A stretch of 64,000 nucleotides of DNA from Halomonas faecis (lineage in GTDB: Bacteria > Pseudomonadota > Gammaproteobacteria > Pseudomonadales > Halomonadaceae), in contig NZ_JAACZO010000032.1 in the NCBI RefSeq assembly GCF_010993975.1, forward strand, positions 62,001 through 126,000, given 5' to 3'. The position numbers and the translations under genes were made by a program. This document shows, in pieces, positions 1 through 8,811 of the stretch (position 1 is its first letter; each line of letters starts with the position of its first letter). The notes beneath the pieces are model-generated. The model saw only the letters and a list, made by a program, of their open reading frames with translations. It ran no database searches and was not told the origin of the DNA.

Positions 1-1806
1 GTGAACGAGAGTGGCGAACTGGTCGACAGCGAGAGCGTGATGCGCGCCGCGCTGTTCGTCGACCGTGAGGTGTCGCTGGCGGACGGAGAGCGCGTGCGCG
101 TGAAGAGCAGCATGACCCTGCTGCGCGAGGCGGCCCACGAGCACACGCTGGCCGAGTATGCGGCGCACTGCGGTATTCCCGAGGCCACCATCGTCGAGTT
201 GGCCCGGCGCTACGCCAGCCACGGCCGCCGTGCGGCAGTGAACTGCCATGGCGGCATGATGTCCGGCAACGGCTTCTATGCGGCCTTCGGTGTACAGATG
301 CTCAACCTGCTGGCCGGCAATCACAACCGCAAGGGCGGCAGTGCACCGGGCGGCGGCCAGTTCAACGGCACCGGCAGCGGGCCGCGCTACGACCTGGCCG
401 ACTTTCCCGGCAAGCGCGGGCCCCAAGGCATCTTTCTGTCACGCTCGCGGTTCCCGTACGAGAAGTCTTCCGAGTACCAGCGCAAGGTGGACGCCGGAGA
501 GAATCCCTACCCGGCACGGGCGCCCTGGCGTTCGCTGGCGCCGCCGACGCTGACCGAGCATCTGCCTTCGGCGCTGGATGGCTACCCCTATTCCATCAAG
601 GCGGTGATCGGCTGCATGGCCAACCCTCTCTACGGTCAGGCGGGTCTGGAAGCACTGGTCGCCGACAAGCTCAAGGACTCGAAGCGGCTGGGGCTGTTCG
701 TGACCATCGACGGCTTCCTCAACGAGACCAACCGTTACGCCGACTACATCGTGCCGGATTCGGTGATGTATGAGGTATGGGGGTTCACCGGTGCCTGGCG
801 GGGGGCGCTGGGCAAGATGACCACCGCCTGCTGGCCGGTGGTCGAGCCCCGCCAGCAGAAGACGCAGGAAGGCGAACCGGTCTCCATGGACAGCTTCTTC
901 ATTGCCGTGGCCAAACGCCTGGGTCTGCCGGGCTTCGGCGACGAGGCGATTCCCGATGCCGAGGGCAACCTGCACCCGCTCGACCGCGCCGAGGACTTCT
1001 ACCTGCGTGCTGCGGCTAACGTGGCCATGCAGGGCGAGCCGCTGCCGGCTGCCGATGAGAGCGATATCGCCCACGCCGGGCTGGCACCGCTGTTGCCGAA
1101 GCTGGAGCGCACCCTGAAGCCCGAGGAGCGTGGCCCGGTCGCCTATCTCTATGCCCGTGGCGGGCGCTATGAGGACTTTGAGGAGCACTTCGACGGCGAG
1201 AATCTCACCAGTGCCTGGAAGCGCACTCTGTGCGTCTACAATGAGCGGGTCGGTACCAGCATCAACACCCAGAACGGCCAGCGCAATCGCGGCGTGCCCT
1301 GTCACAGCCTGCCCAAGCTGGCCGACGGCCGTGACATGCGCGAAGTATTCAGCGAAGAGGAGTGGCCGCTGCTGGCGTTCTCGTTCAAATCGAACCTGAT
1401 GAACTCCTACGCCATCGGCCTCGAGCGGCTGCGCATGATCAAGCCCTACAACCCGGTGATGATGCACCGCCAGGATGCCGAGCGCTTCGGTATCGCTCAC
1501 GGTGATACCATCCGCATCGAGAGCCCCGGCGGGAGCGTGGTCGCCCTGGCGCTGGTCGGTGAGGGCGTGATGCCGGGCGCGCTGGGCATCGAGCACGGCT
1601 ATGGCCATCGCGACCTCGGCGCCACGCCTCACGTGATCGACGGCGAGTCCCAGCCCGATCTCGAATGGCTGCGTGCCGGCATTAACATCAACGATCTGGG
1701 ATTCGAGGATCCGACCCGTAGCGTGGCGGGTACCTGGCTGGAGCCGATCAGCGGAGCCAGCGTGCGCCAGGGCCTGCCGATCCGGGTGACTCGCATCGCT
1801 GCCTGA
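1..1806 (+). CDS. ttrA: Molybdopterin oxidoreductase, tetrathionate reductase subunit A-like, C-terminal part
   Basis: The reading frame is open at the left edge, so this is only the 3' part (601 codons) of a gene that is usually about 1,000 codons in this family; the first GTG is not taken as the start. The protein resembles the catalytic subunit of the DMSO-reductase superfamily. It has an NCHGGMMSGNGFY stretch near residue 81, a GCMANPLYG segment, and a C-terminal molybdopterin-dinucleotide-binding domain. The segments FLSRSRFPYE and NPYPARAPW are those I associate with TtrA, which reduces tetrathionate to thiosulfate in the periplasm. The N-terminal [4Fe-4S] motif and Tat signal would lie outside the window. 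Another sulfur- or arsenic-oxyanion reductase of the same family is possible. Confidence 0.6.
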   Translation: MNESGELVDSESVMRAALFVDREVSLADGERVRVKSSMTLLREAAHEHTLAEYAAHCGIPEATIVELARRYASHGRRAAVNCHGGMMSGNGFYAAFGVQMLNLLAGNHNRKGGSAPGGGQFNGTGSGPRYDLADFPGKRGPQGIFLSRSRFPYEKSSEYQRKVDAGENPYPARAPWRSLAPPTLTEHLPSALDGYPYSIKAVIGCMANPLYGQAGLEALVADKLKDSKRLGLFVTIDGFLNETNRYADYIVPDSVMYEVWGFTGAWRGALGKMTTACWPVVEPRQQKTQEGEPVSMDSFFIAVAKRLGLPGFGDEAIPDAEGNLHPLDRAEDFYLRAAANVAMQGEPLPAADESDIAHAGLAPLLPKLERTLKPEERGPVAYLYARGGRYEDFEEHFDGENLTSAWKRTLCVYNERVGTSINTQNGQRNRGVPCHSLPKLADGRDMREVFSEEEWPLLAFSFKSNLMNSYAIGLERLRMIKPYNPVMMHRQDAERFGIAHGDTIRIESPGGSVVALALVGEGVMPGALGIEHGYGHRDLGATPHVIDGESQPDLEWLRAGININDLGFEDPTRSVAGTWLEPISGASVRQGLPIRVTRIAA

Positions 1807-1833
1807 GGCTGGCGGCGGTCGATCCGCCTTGGG

Positions 1834-1861
1834 CGCCCCTGCCGGATGCCCGGCAGGGGCG
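1834..1861 (+). terminator. Hairpin terminator downstream of the ttrA-like gene
   Basis: A perfect 12-bp stem (CGCCCCTGCCGG paired with CCGGCAGGGGCG) closes a 4-nt ATGC loop. It lies 28 bases after the stop codon and is followed by a short T-rich stretch (GTTGTTT). It probably ends the ttr transcript before the response-regulator gene. Confidence 0.7.
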
Positions 1862-1898
1862 ATGCCGTTGTTTCCCGCCACCGCTGGAGGAAGCCGTC

Positions 1899-2600
1899 AT
1901 GCACGTGCTGCTCATCGAAGACGATGCCCTCGTGGCGTCCGGCATCCAGGCCGGACTGGCCGTTCACGGTTTCGTGGTCGACTGCGTCGACTCCATGGCA
2001 GCGGCGAGTCGTGCTCTGGAATCGGTTCGCAGCGACGTGGTGATCCTCGATCGCGGCCTGCCCGACGGGGACGGCTTGACCCTGCTGGAAGCGTGGCGCG
2101 AAGCGGGGCGTGACGTGCCGGTGCTGGTGCTGACGGCGCGCGATGCCGTCGCCGACCGCATCGACGGACTCGAAGGCGGGGCGGACGACTACCTGGTCAA
2201 GCCGTTCGATCTCGATGAGCTGGTGGCGCGCCTGCATGCGCTGCTGCGCCGTGCCGGCGGCCGTGCGCGACACTGCCTGGTCCACGGTGGCTTGTCGATG
2301 GATCCCGTGAATCGGGAAGTCACGCTCGATGGCCGGTTGGTCTCGCTGCCGCGCCGCGAGCTGATGTTGCTCGAAACCTTTCTCAACGCGCCGCGTGCCG
2401 TGCTCAGCGCCGAGCAACTCAAGGACAGCCTGTACGGCCTGAGTGAAGAGGTCGAGAGCAATGCGCTCAACGTGCACATTCACCATCTGCGCCGCAAGCT
2501 GGGTAGCGGGGTGATCGAGACGGTGAGGGGAGTGGGGTTCCGCCTGGGGCAACCCGAGCGGATCGGCGATCCGGCCCGCCGCGCAGAGGATTCTTCATGA
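1899..2600 (+). CDS. OmpR/PhoB-family response regulator
   Basis: A 233-residue DNA-binding response regulator. The receiver domain (about 1-115) has the acidic pair D8/D9, the phosphoacceptor D51 in ILDRGLPDG, and the conserved K in VKPFD. A winged-helix output domain follows (about 130-225, ending in the ETVRGVGFRL motif). A GGAGG ribosome site lies 10 bases before the ATG. The gene overlaps the next one by ATGA, so the two form a translationally coupled two-component pair of the QseB/QseC or TctD/TctE type. Its position after the ttrA-like gene suggests, but does not prove, control of that operon; the canonical TtrR is a different (LuxR-type) family. Confidence 0.85.
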   Translation: MHVLLIEDDALVASGIQAGLAVHGFVVDCVDSMAAASRALESVRSDVVILDRGLPDGDGLTLLEAWREAGRDVPVLVLTARDAVADRIDGLEGGADDYLVKPFDLDELVARLHALLRRAGGRARHCLVHGGLSMDPVNREVTLDGRLVSLPRRELMLLETFLNAPRAVLSAEQLKDSLYGLSEEVESNALNVHIHHLRRKLGSGVIETVRGVGFRLGQPERIGDPARRAEDSS

Positions 2601-3916
2601 GTTTGCGTCTGCGCCTGCTGCTGACCCTGGGGCTGACTTTGTTGCTGTTGTGGGGGGTGGCGGCGGCCTGGATGATGCGCGATCTCCACGAGGAGGTGGT
2701 GGCGACCCTGGATCAGCGTCTGGCCCAGTCGGCGCGGATGGTGGCAGGACTCATGGCGCAGCTGCCGATAGACGTGTGGCAGCAGGCGGATCAGCGGGCG
2801 CTGTCGATTCCGCCCATCGAGGGGCTGGCCTGCCAGGTGCACTCGCCACGCGGCGAGATCGTGGCACGCACCCATACCGACCTGGAGACGATTCTGGCCG
2901 CTGGCGAGCGCGGCCATGCCTACCGTGAGGTCGATGGCGTCACCTGGCGGGTGTTCACCTACGAGCGCGGTGGCCTGGTGATCACCACCGCCGACCGCAT
3001 GGATGAGCGCAACCAGCTACTCGACGAGGTGGTTCGCGTGGCCGTGGTGCCCTTCGTGGTGGCGCTGCTGGGCAGCCTGGCGGCGTTGTGGGCCGGGGTG
3101 GTGCGTGGCCTGGCGCCGCTCGAGCGGCTGCGGGCGGCCCTGGCACGGCGTCACCCCGAAGCCCTGGATCCGGTCGCCGAGCGCGGCGTGCCGGCCGAGA
3201 TTCGCCCTTTCATCGAGGCGCTCAATGCGTTGCTGGTCAGAGTTCGTGAGGCGCTGCAGCGCGAGCAGCGCTTCACCGACGATGCGGCTCACGAGCTGCG
3301 TACCCCGCTGACTGCCATCAAGACCCATCTGCAGGTGGCCCAGCGAGTGGAGGGGGCCGCCGCAAGTCAGGCGATGGCCCATGCCGAGGAGGGCGTGGGC
3401 CGGCTGTCGCGCACCCTGGATCAGCTGCTGATGTTGGCCCGGGTCGAGGGCCGCCCGGGCGCCGATGACGAAGGGGGGTGCGAAGTCGCCGAGGTCGTCA
3501 CTCTGGCCTGCCGCGATGCCGATCCCTCGGGACAGGCGCGCATCGTCTCAGCGGAGAGCTGGCCGGAGGGGCGGCTGGCGCTGCCACGGGCACTGGCTGC
3601 GACGGCCCTGCGCAACCTGATCGAGAACGCCCTGCGCCACGGTGCCGAACCGGTCACGCTAGACGCCCGAGCGGAGGATGAGGGGCGCATCACGCTGATC
3701 GTGCGTGATCAGGGCGCGGGCGTCTCCGAGGCGGCGTGTCGGCAGCTCACTCAGCGATTCTGGCGGGCCAGTCAGCAGCAGGGTAGCGGCCTGGGGCTCG
3801 CCGTGGTGGCGGCCATTGCTGAACGATTCGGTGGCGCGGTGCAGTTTTTCCACTCGGCAGAAGTCGGGCTGGAAGCCCGGCTCACGCTGCCGCTGCGCCA
3901 GGTGGAGCGTGGCTAG
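2597..3916 (+). CDS. QseC-like sensor histidine kinase
   Basis: A 439-residue inner-membrane sensor kinase and the partner of the upstream response regulator. An N-terminal membrane helix (about 5-27) is followed by a periplasmic sensor segment of about 125 residues, and a second helix lies near 155-175. The HisKA box reads DDAAHELRTPL, with phosphoacceptor H232. A HATPase domain follows with N-box NLIENALRHG, G1-box DQGAGV and G2-box GSGLGLAVV. The start overlaps the regulator stop. The ligand cannot be told from sequence. Confidence 0.85.
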   Translation: MSLRLRLLLTLGLTLLLLWGVAAAWMMRDLHEEVVATLDQRLAQSARMVAGLMAQLPIDVWQQADQRALSIPPIEGLACQVHSPRGEIVARTHTDLETILAAGERGHAYREVDGVTWRVFTYERGGLVITTADRMDERNQLLDEVVRVAVVPFVVALLGSLAALWAGVVRGLAPLERLRAALARRHPEALDPVAERGVPAEIRPFIEALNALLVRVREALQREQRFTDDAAHELRTPLTAIKTHLQVAQRVEGAAASQAMAHAEEGVGRLSRTLDQLLMLARVEGRPGADDEGGCEVAEVVTLACRDADPSGQARIVSAESWPEGRLALPRALAATALRNLIENALRHGAEPVTLDARAEDEGRITLIVRDQGAGVSEAACRQLTQRFWRASQQQGSGLGLAVVAAIAERFGGAVQFFHSAEVGLEARLTLPLRQVERG

Positions 3917-3924
3917 CCGGAGCG

Positions 3925-4683
3925 TCACGGCCGCTCGCCGCCCATCGCCTGCACCAGCTTTTCCTCGTCGGGCACGCCTTCCAGGCGCACCACTCGGTCG
4001 CCGTCCTTGTAGAGAGTGGTGGGCGTGGCCAGCAGGTTCAGCTCGTCGAACAGCTGGTTGTTGCGATAGATTCGGTCCTCGATGTCACGCGGCTGAGCGG
4101 CGGCCTCGATGGGGGCGTCGCCTTCACTGTGGGCGGCTAGTGCGGCGGCGGGGTCGTCGGCGCCCAGCAGGCTGGCGGCCTTGGCCGGGCTGTCGGGCGC
4201 CAGGATGCCGACCATGATGTGGCGCAGCTGCACTTCGCCAGCGGCCACCCAAGGTCGCGTGTCGTCCCAGAACTGCTTGCAGTAGGGACAGTTGGGGTCG
4301 GTGAAGGTGTAGAGCACGCGCTGGGCATCGTCATCGCCGTCGACGATCCAGTGGCTGGCTTCCAGTTTTTCCCACAGCGCAGCGTCCTGTGGGGCGCGAA
4401 CCCATTCGTCGAGCGCCGCATCCGACAGGTCGTTGCCTTCGGCGTCGACCAGGGTTCCGACGATGGCGTGTTCGCCGTCAGGCGTCAGGTAGATCGCTAC
4501 CTCGCCGCCCTGATAGCTGGCCGCGAAACCGGTCAGGCCGTCGGGGGCCTCGAAGCGGCCATGGATGGTCAGTCCCTGCTCGGTGAGGGCCTGTACCGGG
4601 GCCGGCCAGTCTTCCTCGGCGAAGACAGGAAAGGCACCGAAGAGAAGGCAGGCGCTGGTGCACCAAAGCAGGAATCGGGGCAT
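3925..4683 (-). CDS. dsbG: Periplasmic thiol:disulfide interchange protein, DsbG/DsbC family
   Basis: A 252-residue protein with a cleavable signal peptide (about residues 1-22, ending in VFAEE) and a thioredoxin-like domain whose active site is C-P-Y-C in TDPNCPYCKQF. The N-terminal half matches a DsbC/DsbG dimerisation domain. A cis-proline-type LLATPTTLYKDG segment follows. The start at 4683 is preferred over upstream in-frame codons because it is preceded by AAGGA and followed directly by the signal peptide. It acts as a disulfide isomerase or chaperone in the periplasm. It is divergent from nrdR and convergent with the upstream kinase gene. DsbG is favoured over DsbC because of overall resemblance, not by a decisive residue. 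Confidence 0.8.
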   Translation of the reverse strand: MPRFLLWCTSACLLFGAFPVFAEEDWPAPVQALTEQGLTIHGRFEAPDGLTGFAASYQGGEVAIYLTPDGEHAIVGTLVDAEGNDLSDAALDEWVRAPQDAALWEKLEASHWIVDGDDDAQRVLYTFTDPNCPYCKQFWDDTRPWVAAGEVQLRHIMVGILAPDSPAKAASLLGADDPAAALAAHSEGDAPIEAAAQPRDIEDRIYRNNQLFDELNLLATPTTLYKDGDRVVRLEGVPDEEKLVQAMGGERP

Positions 4684-4777
4684 GGGGAAAATCCTTGTCG
4701 TAACCGTTACAATGGCATCATCGTCAACCGGATGATGGCTGGATCGATGGCCGTCGTCCATGCGTATGGATCTCGTG

Positions 4778-5266
4778 ATGCATTGCCCTTTCTGTGGCGC
4801 CCAGGACACCCGCGTGACCGACTCGAGGCTGGTGGTCGATGGCGACCAGGTGCGTCGACGTCGTCAGTGCAGCGCCTGTGGCGAGCGCTTCACTACCTAC
4901 GAGACGGCCGAGCTCATCATGCCCCGCGTGGTCAAGGCCGACGGCTCGCGGGAGAGCTTCGACGAGCGCAAGCTGCGCGCCGGCATGCTGCGCGCGCTGG
5001 AGAAACGGCCGGTCAGTGCCGAGGCCATCGAGGCCGCCATCGAAAGGATTCGCCAGCAGTTGCGCGCGCGGGGCGAGCGCGAGATCGAGGCCCGAGACAT
5101 CGGCGAGGCGGTGATGCGTGCGCTCGAACGGCTCGACCAGGTGGCCTACATCCGCTTTGCCTCGGTCTATCGTCGTTTCCAGGACATCGACGAGTTCCGG
5201 GCCGAGATCGACCGGCTCGCCGAGGAACCGCATTCCGAAACGAGCGATGGCGAGCCGGGCCGCTGA
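4778..5266 (+). CDS. nrdR: Transcriptional repressor NrdR
   Basis: A 162-residue repressor of ribonucleotide reductase genes. It has a zinc ribbon with CPFC at residues 3-6 and CSAC at 31-34, followed by an ATP-cone domain from about residue 49. The start at 4778 gives the family's standard MHCPFC N-terminus; the ATG at 4760 would add six residues. A CATCATC/GATGATG inverted repeat (4716-4737) lies in the short divergent space shared with dsbG. NrdR normally precedes ribD, as here. Confidence 0.95.
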   Translation: MHCPFCGAQDTRVTDSRLVVDGDQVRRRRQCSACGERFTTYETAELIMPRVVKADGSRESFDERKLRAGMLRALEKRPVSAEAIEAAIERIRQQLRARGEREIEARDIGEAVMRALERLDQVAYIRFASVYRRFQDIDEFRAEIDRLAEEPHSETSDGEPGR

Positions 5267-5299
5267 TGTGCCGCTGCAATGATCTCGCCGGGAAGTGAC

Positions 5300-6457
5300 A
5301 TGACAGAGACGACCCCCGCTGCCTGGATGGCCCGTGCACTGACGCTGGCCCGTCGTGGCCTCTACACCACCGACCCCAACCCGCGTGTCGGCTGCGTGCT
5401 GGTCAACGCTGGGCGCTGCGTGGGGGAGGGCTGGCACGTTCGGGCCGGCGAGCCGCATGCCGAGATTCACGCCCTGCGCGCGGCGGGCGAGGCGGCGCGG
5501 GGTGCCATCGCCTACGTCACGCTCGAACCCTGCTCCCACCACGGCCGTACCGGCCCCTGCGCCGTGGCGCTGATGGATGCCGGAGTGAAGAAGGTGGTGG
5601 TGGCCATGCAAGACCCCAATCCGGCAGTGGCGGGGCGGGGCATCGGCATGCTGCGCGAGGCCGGCATCGATGTCGAGGTCGGCCTGCTGGAAAGCGAGGC
5701 GCGTGCGCTCAATCCCGGGTTCGTCTCGCGCATGGCGCGCGGTCGTCCCTTCGTGCGCCTGAAGATGGCCATGAGTCTGGACGGCCGTACCGCCATGGCT
5801 TCGGGGGAGTCGCAGTGGATCACCGGTCCGCCGGCACGCACCGCGGTACAACGCCTGCGCGCCCAGTCCAGCGCGATCGTCACCGGCGTGGAGTCGGTGA
5901 TCTTCGACAACTCGCGGCTGACCGTGCGGGCGTCCCAGCTCGATCTCGACGATGCCGAGGCCATTGCGGCCCGCCAGCCGCTGCGCGTGGTGGTGGATAC
6001 CCGGCTGCGGCTGCCCGTGGCGGCGGCCTGCCTGCGCGAGCCGGGGCGCACCCTGGTGGCCACCGTGTCCGGCCACGATGCCGAACGCCGCGAGCGCCTG
6101 GAGGCGGCCGGTGCCGAGGTGGTCGTCTTCCCGGCCGGCGAGGACGGCCGAGTCGATCTGGCGGCGTTGCTGTGCCACCTGGCCGAGCGCGAGCAGGCCA
6201 ATGAGGTGCTGCTGGAAACCGGCGCCACGCTCGCCGGAGCCATGCTCGATGCCGGCCTGGTGGACGAGATGCAGCTGTTCGTGGCCCCGACCCTGTTGGG
6301 CGGCGAGGCGCGACCGCTGTTCGCCCTGCCCGGGCTCGAACGCATGGCCCAGCAGCGCCCATTGGAGATCCTCGACGTTCGTGCCGTGGGCCGCGACTGG
6401 CGGATCACGGCGCGGCCGGTTGCCACTGGCGCTGAAGGCCTCGCCAAGGTACCCTGA
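5300..6457 (+). CDS. ribD: Bifunctional riboflavin deaminase/reductase RibD
   Basis: A 385-residue enzyme for two successive steps of riboflavin synthesis: deamination of the pyrimidinone intermediate, then reduction of its ribosyl side chain. The N-terminal deaminase domain carries the zinc motif HAE (53-55) with PCSHHGRTGPC (C78 and C87). The C-terminal half is a DHFR-like reductase (LKMAMSLDGRTAM; LLETGATLAGAML). The start at 5300 follows GGGAAG, unlike the ATG at 5279. It lies 33 bases after nrdR and forms the head of the rib-nusB-thiL-pgpA run. Confidence 0.93.
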   Translation: MTETTPAAWMARALTLARRGLYTTDPNPRVGCVLVNAGRCVGEGWHVRAGEPHAEIHALRAAGEAARGAIAYVTLEPCSHHGRTGPCAVALMDAGVKKVVVAMQDPNPAVAGRGIGMLREAGIDVEVGLLESEARALNPGFVSRMARGRPFVRLKMAMSLDGRTAMASGESQWITGPPARTAVQRLRAQSSAIVTGVESVIFDNSRLTVRASQLDLDDAEAIAARQPLRVVVDTRLRLPVAAACLREPGRTLVATVSGHDAERRERLEAAGAEVVVFPAGEDGRVDLAALLCHLAEREQANEVLLETGATLAGAMLDAGLVDEMQLFVAPTLLGGEARPLFALPGLERMAQQRPLEILDVRAVGRDWRITARPVATGAEGLAKVP

Positions 6458-6545
6458 CGCCCATTCACGGCGGGGCGTCGACCCTCGGCGACGCCGACGT
6501 TGCCGCCCGGTGACACCCCGTCACGCAGAACCAGTCGGAGATTCC

Positions 6546-7715
6546 ATGGTGCAATCCGCCCCGGGGGGCCTCGCTCCCGTCGAAGCGCTGATCGAGGACA
6601 TCCGCCAAGGCAAGATGGTGATCCTCATGGATGACGAGGATCGCGAGAACGAAGGCGACATCATCATGGCCGCCGAGAAGGTCGAGGCGGAGCACATCAA
6701 CTTCATGGCCCGCTACGCCCGTGGTCTGATCTGCCTGCCGATGACACGCAGTCGCTGCGAGCGCCTCAAGCTGCCGCTGATGGTGAGCGACAACGGCTCC
6801 GGCTTCGGTACCAAGTTCACGCTCTCCATCGAAGCTGCCGAAGGCGTGACCACCGGCATCTCCGCAGCCGACCGCGCGCGCACCGTGCAGGCTGCCGTGG
6901 CGCGCGACGCCAGGCCCGAGGACATCGTCCAGCCCGGTCACATCTTCCCGCTGATGGCCGAGCCCGGCGGTGTGCTGCGCCGCGCCGGGCACACCGAAGC
7001 GGCCTGCGACCTGGCGGCACTGGCCGGCCTCGATCCGAGCGGCGTGATCTGCGAAGTGATGAACGACGACGGCAGCATGGCGCGGCGCCCCGAACTCGAG
7101 CGCTTCGCCGCCGAGCACGGCTTGAAGATGGGCACCATCGCCGATCTGATTCACTATCGTATCCACAACGAACAGACGGTGGAGCACCTGGAGGCCACGC
7201 CGGTCAGCACCGCTTTCGGCGAGCTGACCCTGCACGTCTTCCGCGACAGCATCCAGAACGCCCACCACCTGGCGCTGGTCAAGGGTCGCCCCCACCCCGA
7301 GAGTCTCACCACGGTGCGCGTGCACTTGGCCGACGTGATGCGCGACCTGCTCGCCCTGCAGAAAGGCGAGGGCGGCAGCTGGACGGCCCACAGCGCGCTG
7401 AACGAGATCGCCCGCGCGGAGCAGGGCGTCTTCGTGTTGCTCGACGACGCTCGGCCGCGCCAGGATCTGCTCGGGCACCTTGAGGTGTTCCTGGAGCGCA
7501 AGCGCGCGCCGCGCACCAGCGATTCCGATGGCGCGGGCAACTATCTGACCATCGGTACCGGCTCGCAGATTCTGCGCCACCTGGGCGTGGGGCGCATGCG
7601 CCTGCTCAGCTCGCCGTGGAAATTCTCGGCGCTGTCCGGCTTCGATCTCGAAGTGGTCGAACTGCTTGGCCCGGGTGAAGCGGGTCAGGCGACCACGCCG
7701 CCGGCCGAACCCTGA
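6546..7715 (+). CDS. ribB: 3,4-dihydroxy-2-butanone-4-phosphate synthase with degenerate GTP cyclohydrolase II domain (RibBX type)
   Basis: A 389-residue fusion. Residues about 10-205 form DHBP synthase, with the catalytic acidic loop [10 protein letters not shown] and the HIFPL segment; this domain makes the four-carbon unit of riboflavin from ribulose 5-phosphate. The C-terminal half is colinear with GTP cyclohydrolase II. However, the region where that enzyme has its zinc cysteines (C-x2-G-x8-C-x-C) reads [13 protein letters not shown] here (from about residue 260), with no cysteine. The second domain is therefore predicted to be inactive as a cyclohydrolase, as known for RibBX proteins, so a separate ribA should exist. 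The ATG at 6546 is chosen because upstream sequence overlaps ribD. Confidence 0.88.
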   Translation: MVQSAPGGLAPVEALIEDIRQGKMVILMDDEDRENEGDIIMAAEKVEAEHINFMARYARGLICLPMTRSRCERLKLPLMVSDNGSGFGTKFTLSIEAAEGVTTGISAADRARTVQAAVARDARPEDIVQPGHIFPLMAEPGGVLRRAGHTEAACDLAALAGLDPSGVICEVMNDDGSMARRPELERFAAEHGLKMGTIADLIHYRIHNEQTVEHLEATPVSTAFGELTLHVFRDSIQNAHHLALVKGRPHPESLTTVRVHLADVMRDLLALQKGEGGSWTAHSALNEIARAEQGVFVLLDDARPRQDLLGHLEVFLERKRAPRTSDSDGAGNYLTIGTGSQILRHLGVGRMRLLSSPWKFSALSGFDLEVVELLGPGEAGQATTPPAEP

Positions 7716-7794
7716 GAGGGCGTCGATACGCACCCGACGGAGACCGGCAGTACACAACCGTTTTCAGCAGCACCATCGTCAGCAGGATAACCGG

Positions 7795-8298
7795 ATGCAT
7801 ACCCTCTCTCAGTTGGAAGGCAATTTCGTCGACGTCGACGGCCGCTACGTGATCGTGGTGGGGCGTTTCAATCACCATGTGGTCGACAGCCTGGTGGAAG
7901 GCGCCGTCGACAGCCTGGTCCGTCACGGAGTGGATGCCGACAACATCGACATCGTCCACGTGCCCGGCGCCTGGGAGCTGCCGCTGGCGGTCAAGCGGGT
8001 GCTCGCGCGCGTGCAGCCGGATGCAGTGATCGCCCTGGGTGCCGTGATTCGCGGCGGTACGCCGCATTTCGAATACGTGGCCGGCGGCTGCAACACGGCG
8101 CTGGGCAACCTGCAGCTCGAGTTCGATACCCCCGTTTCTAACGGGGTGCTCACCGTGAATTCCATCGAGCAGGCCATCGAGCGGGCCGGCACCAAAGCCG
8201 GCAACAAGGGTGCCGAAGCGGCCATGGCAGCCATGGAGATGGTCTCGCTGCTGCGCGGCTTCGGCGATGACACGCCAGGCGAGGGAGAGTCGACATGA
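7795..8298 (+). CDS. ribH: 6,7-dimethyl-8-ribityllumazine synthase
   Basis: A 167-residue lumazine synthase, the penultimate step of riboflavin synthesis (some systems call it RibE). Family motifs are [16 protein letters not shown] near the N-terminus, [10 protein letters not shown], and the catalytic loop region [14 protein letters not shown]. The C-terminal [14 protein letters not shown] helix is typical. The start at 7795 is preceded by AGGA and gives the family length; in-frame codons upstream lie in the ribBX gene. It ends in an ATGA overlap with nusB. Confidence 0.93.
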   Translation: MHTLSQLEGNFVDVDGRYVIVVGRFNHHVVDSLVEGAVDSLVRHGVDADNIDIVHVPGAWELPLAVKRVLARVQPDAVIALGAVIRGGTPHFEYVAGGCNTALGNLQLEFDTPVSNGVLTVNSIEQAIERAGTKAGNKGAEAAMAAMEMVSLLRGFGDDTPGEGEST

Positions 8299-8801
8299 GT
8301 GCGCAGCGCACCCCGCGCACGCCCTCGGCCGGTCAGCAGGCGCGACACGCCGCCCGCGAGCTGGCCGTGCAGGGGCTCTATCAGTGGCAGATGACCGGCA
8401 AGCCGGTCACCGACGTAGAGGCCGAGTTTCGCAGCCTGCTGCCCGATGACGATCTCGAGGCGCACGAGAACTGGCTGAAGGTGATGGAGATCGCCGATCA
8501 GGCGCTGTTTCACGAGCTGCTGCACAATGTGATTCGCTTCCGCGAGGATCTCGATGCCGCCATCGCGCCGCTGCTGGATCGTCGCCTAGTCGACCTCGAC
8601 CCCATCGAACTGGCCATCCTGCGTTTGGGAACCTACGAGCTGTCGCGGCGCCTCGAAGTGCCCTATCGGGCGGTGATCAACGAGGGCGTCGAGCTGGCCA
8701 AGTCCTTCGGCGCCACCGATGGTCACAAGTACGTCAACGGCATTCTCGACAAGCTGGCCAGTCGCCTGCGCAGCGCCGAGGTCAGCGCGCGTCGTCGCTG
8801 A
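8295..8801 (+). CDS. nusB: Transcription antitermination factor NusB
   Basis: A 168-residue all-helical protein that binds boxA RNA with NusE (S10) and promotes rRNA antitermination. Recognisable are the N-terminal arginine-rich helix ([13 protein letters not shown]), [17 protein letters not shown] and the ending [13 protein letters not shown]. The N-terminus is about 20 residues longer than in E. coli NusB. The start overlaps the ribH stop, so the genes are coupled. Confidence 0.93.
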   Translation: MSAQRTPRTPSAGQQARHAARELAVQGLYQWQMTGKPVTDVEAEFRSLLPDDDLEAHENWLKVMEIADQALFHELLHNVIRFREDLDAAIAPLLDRRLVDLDPIELAILRLGTYELSRRLEVPYRAVINEGVELAKSFGATDGHKYVNGILDKLASRLRSAEVSARRR

Positions 8802-8811
8802 GGGTGCCCCG

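Noticed and set aside
4716-4737. CATCATC/GATGATG inverted repeat as an NrdR box
   Set aside because: It does not match the NrdR box consensus I know (ACACWATATCTTGTGT-like) and may be chance; kept only as a note under nrdR.
6458-6545. FMN riboswitch before ribBX
   Set aside because: The gap is only 88 bases and shows none of the conserved FMN-aptamer blocks.
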